Shown piece by piece: positions 42,813-50,817 of a stretch of DNA of 64,000 nt. The stretch's first letter is position 1, and each line of letters starts with the position of its first letter. The notes below the pieces were generated by a model. It saw only the letters and a program-made list of their open reading frames with translations, did not search any database and had not been told where the DNA came from. The stretch comes from Leptospira idonii. GTDB lineage: Bacteria > Spirochaetota > Leptospiria > Leptospirales > Leptospiraceae. The position numbers and the translations under genes are program-made. Location: positions 62,001-126,000 of the forward strand of contig NZ_RQHW01000016.1 in the NCBI RefSeq assembly GCF_004770995.1, written 5' to 3'.

Positions 42813-44234
42813 TTAAGGGAGAATCTCTTCCGGCTGTACCAATCGAAAACTTCCACCTAACTGAGACTGAAGCGATTTAGGTCCCACAATCACTACCAGC
42901 ATATCACTAGAGGAAAAATATTTTTTTCCGACCCTTCTCAAATCTTCCAAACTTACTTTGTCTATATTTTCCCTGAATTTAAGGAGATAGTCTTTCGGCA
43001 TTTTATGATCCCTGAATCTCAACTCGTTTGTCAGAGTTTTGCGGGAATCTTCGAATAAAAAAACGAATTGGTTGTTGATGGCGACCTTCGCTCGGGTCAG
43101 CTCTTCTTCTTTCAAGGAGTCGATGAGTTTCGGCTCTATAAGTTCCTTCATCAAACTCAGAACTTCAGGAACGGACTCAGTTTTCGTCATCGCAAAAAAA
43201 TTAATGGTTCCGTAATCCGCCTGAAAGTCGGCAGAACTTCCCGCAGAATAAGCGAGTCCCCGGTTGTTTCGGATTTCTCTCATATAATATGAGTTAAATC
43301 CACCGCCTCCGATGATATAATTCAAAACTTGGATCGCATAAAAATCCGGATCGTTGTGTTTAGGAATCACTCCTGTCATGTACACGAAGGATTGAGCGAC
43401 TTCCTTTTCCACCAAGATGTTCTTCTGTTTGGAATTTTTGATATTTTCCGCCAAAAGTTCGGAAGTGATTTCCTCGGAAGTTTTCTGTCCGGAGCTTTCG
43501 TAGTTTTTCCACCGAGAAAGATAAGACTTCCAAGTTTGAAGATTCGCATCTCCCGTAAGCAGTAGAATTTTTTTCTTTTCGGAAAGGATCTCTTTCTGCA
43601 GAGAAAGAAGGTCTTCTTCTCGGATCTGTTCCAAAGAAGAAATTTGAGAAGTAGATCCGTAAATCGTATTTTTATATAATGCTTCCTTCGCCTTTCTACC
43701 TCCCAACTGAGTGGGATTGTCGTTTCTTCTTTTGATTTCGTCGGTGATCCTTCCTCTCATGGTTGAGATGACTTCCGAATTCAGATTCGGCTCTTCCCAA
43801 AAAGATTTTAAAAGTGAAAAAATCCTTTCCTCGTCCTTCTTCAAATAACTGAGATGTATGGATGTTTTATCGTAATCGATCGCCAAGGAGAAACCTGCAC
43901 CTAACTTTTCAAACTCCTGAAGGAAGGAATCTTTGGGATAGGTTTTGGAACCGGAGAACTCCCAGCTATCTTCCAATAGGCGGACTATTTCTACGGGACG
44001 TTTTCCCAAATTTTTCCTTCCGTGATAGATATGAAAATCGGCATAGACGATCGGGAACTCAGGATTAGATAAAAACTGAATTTCAGTTCCGTTCTCCAAA
44101 ACTTCCTTTTGTATTTCGGGGAAATGAACAACCAAAGGAGAAAGTTTGATATTTTTCACAAAGTCTCCCATTTCCCTGGCAAAGAGAACGGAAGAGACAA
44201 AACACATAACTAGTATTAAATATATCTTTTTCAT
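42813..44234 (-). CDS. M16-family peptidase homologue lacking the zinc motif
   Basis: This 473-aa protein has a signal peptide (about 1-19) and the two-lobe M16 fold (GGGGFNSYYMREIRNNRGLAY is the typical C-terminal lobe loop). At the place of the catalytic HxxEH it reads VRLLEDSWEFSGS, so both metal-binding His are gone and it should be inactive. It starts one base after the stop of an intact M16 gene. The pair matches the two-subunit M16B pattern of one catalytic and one non-catalytic partner acting as a heterodimer in the periplasm. Confidence 0.88.
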   Translation of the reverse strand: MKKIYLILVMCFVSSVLFAREMGDFVKNIKLSPLVVHFPEIQKEVLENGTEIQFLSNPEFPIVYADFHIYHGRKNLGKRPVEIVRLLEDSWEFSGSKTYPKDSFLQEFEKLGAGFSLAIDYDKTSIHLSYLKKDEERIFSLLKSFWEEPNLNSEVISTMRGRITDEIKRRNDNPTQLGGRKAKEALYKNTIYGSTSQISSLEQIREEDLLSLQKEILSEKKKILLLTGDANLQTWKSYLSRWKNYESSGQKTSEEITSELLAENIKNSKQKNILVEKEVAQSFVYMTGVIPKHNDPDFYAIQVLNYIIGGGGFNSYYMREIRNNRGLAYSAGSSADFQADYGTINFFAMTKTESVPEVLSLMKELIEPKLIDSLKEEELTRAKVAINNQFVFLFEDSRKTLTNELRFRDHKMPKDYLLKFRENIDKVSLEDLRRVGKKYFSSSDMLVVIVGPKSLQSQLGGSFRLVQPEEILP

Positions 44235-44235
44235 T

Positions 44236-45783
44236 TTATTTTCCGGCTTTTCTCGAGTCTTCCAAGACTCCTATCACTACTCTGTCTTTAGAAAGATATT
44301 TTTTTACGATATCCTGAATCTCTTTCGAATCCACGGATTGGATGGTTTCGTACTGTTTGAATATATGATTCCAATTGCCGTATAACAATTCATAATAACT
44401 TAAAAGATCCGCAATCGTTGCGTTATCATCCATGGTTTTCAAAAAGTCTGCGATCATCTGATTTTTGACCTTTTCCAACTCTTCCTTAGAAACCCCGTTC
44501 TCTTCGATTTTTTTCAATTCTTCCCAAATCGAATTTTCAATTCCGGAAAGATCCGCATTCCCGCCGGGTTTGACGAAAAGCGTGAAAAAATTCGCATATC
44601 TCTCTCCAGGATACCCGTTGGCAGAGCCGACGGAGGTTGCCGATTTATCTCCCAAAACCAATCTTTGGTTGAGTCTGGCACCGGCCCCCGTAGTGAGAAG
44701 GTTGGATAATACATCAAAACCTGCATTGTCCCGATGAGGATAAGCGGGTTTCAACCACCCTAACATCATCTGAGGGCTGGAAGGATGAAGCACCTTCACT
44801 CTTTTTTCACCTAAGTATTGTTTCTCTTCGATCTTATAAGGAGAACGATCTTTTCCTTTTTTCAGATCGGAAAAATACTTACGGACGATTCTTTCCGTTT
44901 CGTCGAAATTCTGTTCTCCTACGATCGCAATTACCATTCTATTGGGAGTATAGTTTTCTTTGAAAAATTTCTTAGTTTCGTCGATTTTCAAAAAAGGAAG
45001 TCCTGTCGCATAACCTATAACAGGTTTTCTATACGGATGACTTTCGAATGCTACAGAGAAAAATCTTTCTCTCAAAACCCCCGACCCGCTGTCTTCGGTT
45101 CTCATTCTTCTCTCTTCTATGACTACGTCTCTTTCCGTATAATATTCCCTTAAGATGGGATCTCTCAAACGATCGGATTCCAATTTCGCCCAAATCTCCA
45201 AACGATTGGAAGGAAGCTGAATTTGGTAGTTGGTAACGTCTTGTGAGGTATAAGCGTTGAATCCTACTTCGCCGTTCTGCTCATATATATAAGAATCTTC
45301 GTTTTTTATAATAAATTGATCTTGTAGCTGAATCAGATTTTTCAGCCTTTTGTCCAGTTTGGAAATTTCGGAAGATAAAGAATCGGGAACCTTACGCCCA
45401 CTCTCAGTAAAATTTCTTTCTTCCAGTCTTAGATTGTCCAGTTTGGTTCCCCAAACTTCGATTTGTTCCTGGTATTTTTCCTCTTTTTTAAAATCGGAAG
45501 TGCCTACATCCTTCGTCCCCTTAAAGAGCATGTGTTCCAGTAGATGGGCTGTCCCGGCTTGCTCCGGAGTTTCATCCACGGCACCTACTTTGAATTTGAT
45601 GTAAAGAGCCAAGGTAGGAGAATTGCCTCTCTTCATCAGAATCATGGTCAGACCGTTGTCTAGACGAACCTTACGAATTTTCTCTTGAAAGAGTTTCTCG
45701 GATTTGGGAAAAAATTGATCGTCTGCCGAAAGAGCCGAAAGGGAAAACAAAATGATCAGGAAAAAGGGTCGTATTTTGAACAT
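44236..45783 (-). CDS. M16-family zinc peptidase, catalytic subunit
   Basis: This 515-aa protein has a signal peptide (about 1-20). The inverted zinc motif is intact in AHLLEHMLFKGTKDVG, and the downstream Glu ligand lies in ELWAKLESDRL-like text (EIWAKLESDRLRDPIL). A charged insertion (about 95-150) separates the two. GAGARLNQRLVLGDKSATSV is the second-lobe loop. It probably degrades or processes peptides in the periplasm with its inactive partner. It is divergent from a lipoprotein gene only 24 bases away, so its promoter must overlap coding DNA. Confidence 0.92.
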   Translation of the reverse strand: MFKIRPFFLIILFSLSALSADDQFFPKSEKLFQEKIRKVRLDNGLTMILMKRGNSPTLALYIKFKVGAVDETPEQAGTAHLLEHMLFKGTKDVGTSDFKKEEKYQEQIEVWGTKLDNLRLEERNFTESGRKVPDSLSSEISKLDKRLKNLIQLQDQFIIKNEDSYIYEQNGEVGFNAYTSQDVTNYQIQLPSNRLEIWAKLESDRLRDPILREYYTERDVVIEERRMRTEDSGSGVLRERFFSVAFESHPYRKPVIGYATGLPFLKIDETKKFFKENYTPNRMVIAIVGEQNFDETERIVRKYFSDLKKGKDRSPYKIEEKQYLGEKRVKVLHPSSPQMMLGWLKPAYPHRDNAGFDVLSNLLTTGAGARLNQRLVLGDKSATSVGSANGYPGERYANFFTLFVKPGGNADLSGIENSIWEELKKIEENGVSKEELEKVKNQMIADFLKTMDDNATIADLLSYYELLYGNWNHIFKQYETIQSVDSKEIQDIVKKYLSKDRVVIGVLEDSRKAGK

Positions 45784-45807
45784 CTTCTACTATCTTGAGA
45801 CTAGAAA

Positions 45808-46500
45808 ATGAATCGTAAACTTCTAATTTTACCCTTTCTACTCTCCTGTTCTTCTTTCCAACCGGCAGACCCCCTTCTTGTGGAACATGCCCTTCAGAAC
45901 GAAACAGACAACGGATTTATTTCCAGAGAGTTTTTTCAGATCAAAGTAGAAGTGCCTTATTCTTCCCTAGAAACTTCCGGAAAAGAAAGAAGGGAAAATT
46001 GCAAACAGAAAGCTCTCATTCTTCGGGAAGAACTGTCCATCCCCTATCTTCTGCAAGCGCATCGGGATAAGTATCGATTCGGAACAGGGATCGAAGAATA
46101 CCAATACACTTCTTTGGGAAAACAACGTTCCGATCGAAAGGCCCAGGAAGCCAGCCAAGCCCTAAATTCCAATCCTGCAGCAGCCATTACCTCGGGCACA
46201 GCTCCCCAAACCGCTACAAATAGTACGGGAACGACCGCATCAGGTACCACAAACACCGGCCAAAACCAACAACAAAAGGATGGAAGCGGTGCCCTTGTTC
46301 CTTCGAGTGAGGGAAGCCGTCCTTATGTACAAAATTTTATTTGGTTCTTCGATACCTTGACTCTTTACAAAGAAGATTACACGGACAGAACAAAATGTGC
46401 TTTCCTATTTCGAAATATTCAAGAGAAACTATATACTAAGGTTGAGTCGACTCCCTTGCCCGAGAAGGCTTATCTAATTCCAATGAGAGAACCATTATGA
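45808..46500 (+). CDS. lipoprotein, 230 aa, paralogue of the next gene
   Basis: Signal peptide ending LPFLLSC, so a lipoprotein. The mature part has NGFISREFFQIKVEV, then Lys/Glu-rich helices, a low-complexity Thr/Ala/Gly insert (about 120-150, many TGT/NTG units) and a final region with IWFFDTLTLYKEDY. The FIS-xxFQI start and a later aromatic segment recur in the downstream lipoprotein, indicating tandem duplication. Function unknown. The stop overlaps the next start as ATGA. Confidence 0.8.
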   Translation: MNRKLLILPFLLSCSSFQPADPLLVEHALQNETDNGFISREFFQIKVEVPYSSLETSGKERRENCKQKALILREELSIPYLLQAHRDKYRFGTGIEEYQYTSLGKQRSDRKAQEASQALNSNPAAAITSGTAPQTATNSTGTTASGTTNTGQNQQQKDGSGALVPSSEGSRPYVQNFIWFFDTLTLYKEDYTDRTKCAFLFRNIQEKLYTKVESTPLPEKAYLIPMREPL

Positions 46501-46961
46501 ACCATTTCGTTCCGACTCAAATACTAACTTTGTTGGCGCTGTCTGCAGGATTAACAGCTGTTTTTAATTGTAAATCCGCTCCTGCCAAAGAAGAAAAAAT
46601 CGTGCAAGAAACAATTGTTACTACGGAGAAACCGGAAGAGTCCCCTGCGGTTTTGGAATTTACGAAAGCGAAAGAAGGTTTCATCACAGACTCCCTTTTC
46701 CAAGTAGCCATCTCTAGCGTTCTTCCCGATGCGGAAGGAAGAATTTTGGAAGCAAAATCCATTGCGGAACAAAAATCGCTCAATCTACTGAAAACTTACG
46801 CTCCCGCCAATATCTCGGAAAAGAGCAAAAAAGAATTAAGAGATATTTCCAAAGAAGGCAAGCTGGTAGATAAAAACATCTCCCTCGGGGGAAGATATTT
46901 TTTTCTCTACCAAATCAATAAGAGGGATTTAAAACGACTGGTAACGACTCAATTAGAGTAA
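46497..46961 (+). CDS. lipoprotein, 154 aa, paralogue of the previous gene
   Basis: Signal peptide ending LTAVFNC. The mature sequence has EGFITDSLFQVAIS, helices with Lys/Glu, and GGRYFFLYQINKRDLKRL, resembling the upstream gene without its low-complexity insert. Function unknown. The stop is one base from the stop of the opposing DsbD-alpha-like gene. Confidence 0.8.
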   Translation: MNHFVPTQILTLLALSAGLTAVFNCKSAPAKEEKIVQETIVTTEKPEESPAVLEFTKAKEGFITDSLFQVAISSVLPDAEGRILEAKSIAEQKSLNLLKTYAPANISEKSKKELRDISKEGKLVDKNISLGGRYFFLYQINKRDLKRLVTTQLE

Positions 46962-46962
46962 G

Positions 46963-47379
46963 TTAGTCGACTATCTGTATCTTCCGGGATACCTTTCCGG
47001 GGATACAGATATTTTTCTTAAAATCGCAGTAAAACAATTTCGCACTGATTTCCAAATCCCCTTTTCCTTTCAACTGAAGACTCAGAGGTTTTACATATTC
47101 GTAATACTCCGCCTTTTTAGGATGAACGGGACCGCTTAAATTCAAATCAGCTTTTTCTACTTTCAATCCTCCCGAACCGGATACCAAAACCCGATGAGGA
47201 GCATCTTTTTGAAATCCATAGTTAGGTGGTAGTTCCAGATCCAAAGAGTAATTGTTTCCTTCTTTTTTCTTTACCTTCAAAACGATGGGAGGATCCGCGC
47301 CGTCCGGAGAAGCAAAAGAGACTCCTACCGCAAAAAACAACGCGGATAAAATCAAAAATAAGGATAAAATTCGTTTCAT
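46963..47379 (-). CDS. secreted DsbD-alpha-like (DsbC-superfamily) domain protein
   Basis: This 138-aa protein starts at the ATG at 47379 (MKRILSLF...), giving a clean signal peptide (about 1-24); a longer frame to 47418 overlaps the methyltransferase. The mature domain ends with AKLFYCDFKKNICIPGK, which matches the two-Cys segment of the periplasmic alpha domain of DsbD-type thiol:disulfide carriers (yQaCddxxCxPP). It lacks the membrane and thioredoxin domains, so it would need partners. Thiol exchange in the periplasm is the likely theme; moderate confidence. Confidence 0.7.
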   Translation of the reverse strand: MKRILSLFLILSALFFAVGVSFASPDGADPPIVLKVKKKEGNNYSLDLELPPNYGFQKDAPHRVLVSGSGGLKVEKADLNLSGPVHPKKAEYYEYVKPLSLQLKGKGDLEISAKLFYCDFKKNICIPGKVSRKIQIVD

Positions 47380-47390
47380 ACTCTTTAGAC

Positions 47391-48548
47391 CTAATTCGCT
47401 TTGCGAAGTACTACGCAACGGTTCGAATTTGTTCCTTTTTCGTTATTGGAAACTTGCCAGCAATTGGAAAGTTTCGTAAACGTTTGGGTGTGAATATAGG
47501 TTTTTGACCAGACAAGTCCCGTTCCCTGCGCCATATTCACTACGTCTTCATCCAAATTCAGAATCTCTTTTCCTTTCTTCACCTCTCCTACTTCCATCAC
47601 CATATAGGCCCCTTTTTTCAGGACACGGGAAGATTCTTTCAGAGTGGAACGAATGAAGTGATTCCAATCCTGGAGATTGCTGAAGATGCTGAGTTTTCTT
47701 TCTGAGTTTTTGGAAATATCCAAAAACCAATGGCGCAACCAATTGTCCGCCTCATAGTCCACTTTATCCAAAAAAGGAGGAGAAGTTACGATGAGATCCA
47801 CGGATTCGGAAGCGATGTTCGGAACAGAATTGGCGGAAGACAAACTATAGATATTCTCTTTGGAAAATTCATGATAAAAAGGAGGCATCGCAACGGACAT
47901 GTCTCTTTTCATCTTCTGAATGATTCTTGGTTTTACTTCCCGGTATTCAGGAGATTGGTTTCTTTTGATGTTATTTTTTCTTTGTGCTTCCGAAGGAATG
48001 GACACTTGAGGAAAGGTATAAACGGAGAAAAAACCGGTGCTGTGGCCATGTAACCTGGACAATGCGATCAGGCCGATGAATTTCATTTCAGGAGAATCAT
48101 CTTCCTGCATGTATTTTTTTAAGTTTTTGATCTCATTCAAAGTTTTAGGGTGAAAAAAAGGAAGCAGCAGATGATCCCCTTCTTCTTCCGGATTTTCCGT
48201 AGACAGATCCAAGGATTCCACTTTCGCAATCAATCGTTCCAAACCGGGAACATTTTGTCTGGCGCTCGCCAAAAATAAAGAAAGCGGATGAATATCGTTG
48301 TGTATTGCGACATGTCCTTCTATATTTGCCTGAATCGCTGTCGTTCCTCTGCCACCGAACGGATCATAAACGACACTTTTCTTTTTTTTAAGAAATTCAT
48401 TCATGAAAAAAGAAGGCAATTCGGGTTTAAACGAAGCTCTATAACTTACTGTATGATGGATCGGGTGACCTTGTCTTTGTTTTGCGGTCCAGAATTCTCC
48501 GTAGAGAAACTTATCCGATTCCTTTAATAATCTTTCTGCTCCTGCCAT
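47391..48548 (-). CDS. orphan DNA methyltransferase (N4-cytosine/N6-adenine type)
   Basis: This 385-aa protein starts at the ATG at 48548; a TTG at 48557, closer to AAGGAG, is possible. The SAM motif [16 protein letters not shown] and the catalytic [16 protein letters not shown] ((S/T)PPF class) are both present, with the SAM motif first. It methylates an exocyclic amino group in DNA. No restriction enzyme or specificity subunit is nearby, so it is probably solitary and epigenetic. Followed 11 bases later by the DsbD-alpha-like gene. Confidence 0.85.
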   Translation of the reverse strand: MAGAERLLKESDKFLYGEFWTAKQRQGHPIHHTVSYRASFKPELPSFFMNEFLKKKKSVVYDPFGGRGTTAIQANIEGHVAIHNDIHPLSLFLASARQNVPGLERLIAKVESLDLSTENPEEEGDHLLLPFFHPKTLNEIKNLKKYMQEDDSPEMKFIGLIALSRLHGHSTGFFSVYTFPQVSIPSEAQRKNNIKRNQSPEYREVKPRIIQKMKRDMSVAMPPFYHEFSKENIYSLSSANSVPNIASESVDLIVTSPPFLDKVDYEADNWLRHWFLDISKNSERKLSIFSNLQDWNHFIRSTLKESSRVLKKGAYMVMEVGEVKKGKEILNLDEDVVNMAQGTGLVWSKTYIHTQTFTKLSNCWQVSNNEKGTNSNRCVVLRKAN

Positions 48549-48627
48549 CCGTTGCAAAAGTCTCCTTTCTATGTATAAAAAGGATCGGTACAATCGGAAA
48601 AACAGACCGGATGTTTTTTAAATTATG

Positions 48628-49602
48628 TTAAGTGACATATTTTGAATCGAAAAAAGGAAAAAAGGGACATAAATCTTTTGCCAAAGAAGAAACGAATTCC
48701 ATCCGTTTCTGGGTATTCGGATCGGTAAAGGAAACGGAAAAGGCATGAAGGCACTGACGATGATGCCCTAATTCAACGTTCAATCTGTCCGCATCACCGT
48801 TCTGAATGAAATCCAAAAATGCGGACTCTCTTTTGCCATATAATTTGTCTCCTACGAGGGGAAATCCGTTCCCTAAGAGACTCGCTCGGATCTGATGGAT
48901 TCTGCCAGTGACAGGCTTCGCTAAAACAAGGGATATATTCTTCTCAGAATCGTAAAGTAGAGGAGAAAAATCTGTGCGGCAGGGTTTGGAATCCTCAAAA
49001 GGATGTTCGGAATATTTCTGTTTTTTACGGACGGAAGCTTCCTTGTCTTTCCCGATAAAACCTTCACAGACCTTTTCACCGGAAAATGCGCCGTAAACCA
49101 AAGCCAGATATTTTTTCTCCACCTCTCTGGCTTCCCATAAAGTTTGGAGTTTCCCTCTCATATCCTTGGTTTTTGCAAAAACGATCACTCCCGAAGTTTC
49201 CCGATCCAGTCGGTGGACAGGAAAACAAGTTCCCTCCCCTCTCTCTTTTTCCAGAAAGGTGAGTAAGGTTCTGGTTCTGTATCTTCCCGCAGGATGCACC
49301 GGCAGATTGGCAGGTTTGTCTACGATGAGATATTCGTCGGACTCAAATAACAAAGAATAGTCGGAATTCACTTCAGGCTCTTTGATTTTTTCCGCAAAAG
49401 GAAGGTATTCAATGCGGTCTCCCACACTCAATGGGAAAGTTTGATCTTCCCTGTTTCCGTTGACGGTCACTCTTCCTGCAAGAATGAGCTCTGACCATTC
49501 TTCCCTGCTGTGATAAGGAAAACGTTGAAATAAATATTCGCCCAGATGCACCTTCGGGAAAAGAGAAGGCACAAAACTAGCGTAAGGTTGTCCAGGTTTC
49601 AC
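48628..49602 (-). CDS. RluA-family pseudouridine synthase
   Basis: This 324-aa protein has an N-terminal S4-like RNA-binding domain (LGEYLFQRFPYHSREEWS, GRVTVNGN) and the catalytic domain with PVHRLDRETSGVIVFAKT (catalytic Asp) and KPVTGRIHQIRASL. It isomerises specific uridines of rRNA or tRNA; which position cannot be read from sequence. It begins immediately after the PilZ-like gene stop. Confidence 0.92.
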   Translation of the reverse strand: MKPGQPYASFVPSLFPKVHLGEYLFQRFPYHSREEWSELILAGRVTVNGNREDQTFPLSVGDRIEYLPFAEKIKEPEVNSDYSLLFESDEYLIVDKPANLPVHPAGRYRTRTLLTFLEKERGEGTCFPVHRLDRETSGVIVFAKTKDMRGKLQTLWEAREVEKKYLALVYGAFSGEKVCEGFIGKDKEASVRKKQKYSEHPFEDSKPCRTDFSPLLYDSEKNISLVLAKPVTGRIHQIRASLLGNGFPLVGDKLYGKRESAFLDFIQNGDADRLNVELGHHRQCLHAFSVSFTDPNTQKRMEFVSSLAKDLCPFFPFFDSKYVT

Positions 49603-50814
49603 TTATTGGGAAGGTTCTTCTGTTTCGGCAAACGGATCAATCGGATCGGTATCGGGAGCAGATTCCTCCGCTTGCGCTTCCACGAGTGTTTCCTCTTCCT
49701 TAGGCTCGCCGGATTCGGACTCCTCTTCGGAAACAGGAACAGGAACTTCATCCTGAGCAGGCTTGCCGATCGCCAGAAATTTATCCATAGTGTCGATATC
49801 GGATTGATTCAAGTTATAGAACTGGCAGCCGACCCTGTAGTTGGTTTCCTGGTTGCGGATGTTTTTGATGATTCCTCTATAAGTTCCTTTCAATTCCGAA
49901 TTGAAGACGATGTCGAAAAGAATGGTTCCTCCCATCGTAACGCTTCTACTGAAAGAGCGGGTAGGAGAATGCAAAAAGCTGATCCCTCCGGGGCTTAAGT
50001 CCATCACCTGACAAGTATCTCTCGATTCTTGGAAAACTCCTGTGCTGATGATGTCTCTTGCGACTGCATTGGCAAACACCTGAAGTTGATTGAAGGTTTC
50101 AAGTTCCAAAGGAGTTTCGGAAAGCACCTGAACATAACCTAAATGAGTATAACCTTTGTATTTGATGGGAGCGCAAATTTCGGAAATGTATTTATCTTCA
50201 ATTTTAGAAGATTCGAATATACGGAGATATTCGTCGAAAGGAAAATACATGGGATTCGCACTGGATTTATTTTTTCGATCCGTAATGAAAATGGATTTTT
50301 CATAATGATGCATCAATCGCAGACGGTTGTCCATCCTTCCCGCAAAAAAGATAGAAGACTGAGGATACGCTTTCGTCAGTTTTGCTCTGTAAGCAAGAAG
50401 AATGGCATCTACCTTTTTATCGTCGAAGCCGATCGCTTTGGAAACGTCGTTCACGTTGATGATATTGGAAACTTTCAGAACAGCGCTGGAACCGTTGGAA
50501 AGTTCCACCCTGTTTCCTTCCCTTGTCGCAGCCATGATTGAAATTTTAGCGGGAGCCAAAATTTCGATTCCGTTTCCATCTCCTCCCGCGAGTAAAAAAT
50601 GAGCTTGAAACTTGCTTCCGTTGTGAATTACGGAAAGTAATCGAACCTTGTCCTGAAACTTAAGAGCAGTATTGATGATAAGAGCTTTGTTTTTTAAGGC
50701 GATGATTTTGACGGGAACTTCTTTCCCTTCAAATTGGATCGTCACAGGCAGCTTTCCGAAGAGAGCCGTAATGACCTTTAAGACGCCTTCCGAATCGTTT
50801 ATTTCTTTATCCAT
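49603..50814 (-). CDS. PilZ-like domain protein, 403 aa
   Basis: The C-terminal half holds a PilZ-like barrel: VMDLSPGGISFLHSP (D/NxSxxG motif) and NYRVGCQFYNL. The usual upstream RxxxR c-di-GMP switch is not clear (only RDTCQ), so binding is uncertain. The N-terminal half has its own beta-rich region and a GAF-like middle, together resembling Leptospira-type DUF1577 proteins. The tail from about 355 is very acidic and low-complexity. It is in one run with a GGDEF cyclase six genes upstream, which supports a c-di-GMP link. No signal peptide. Confidence 0.75.
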   Translation of the reverse strand: MDKEINDSEGVLKVITALFGKLPVTIQFEGKEVPVKIIALKNKALIINTALKFQDKVRLLSVIHNGSKFQAHFLLAGGDGNGIEILAPAKISIMAATREGNRVELSNGSSAVLKVSNIINVNDVSKAIGFDDKKVDAILLAYRAKLTKAYPQSSIFFAGRMDNRLRLMHHYEKSIFITDRKNKSSANPMYFPFDEYLRIFESSKIEDKYISEICAPIKYKGYTHLGYVQVLSETPLELETFNQLQVFANAVARDIISTGVFQESRDTCQVMDLSPGGISFLHSPTRSFSRSVTMGGTILFDIVFNSELKGTYRGIIKNIRNQETNYRVGCQFYNLNQSDIDTMDKFLAIGKPAQDEVPVPVSEEESESGEPKEEETLVEAQAEESAPDTDPIDPFAETEEPSQ

Positions 50815-50817
50815 GTA

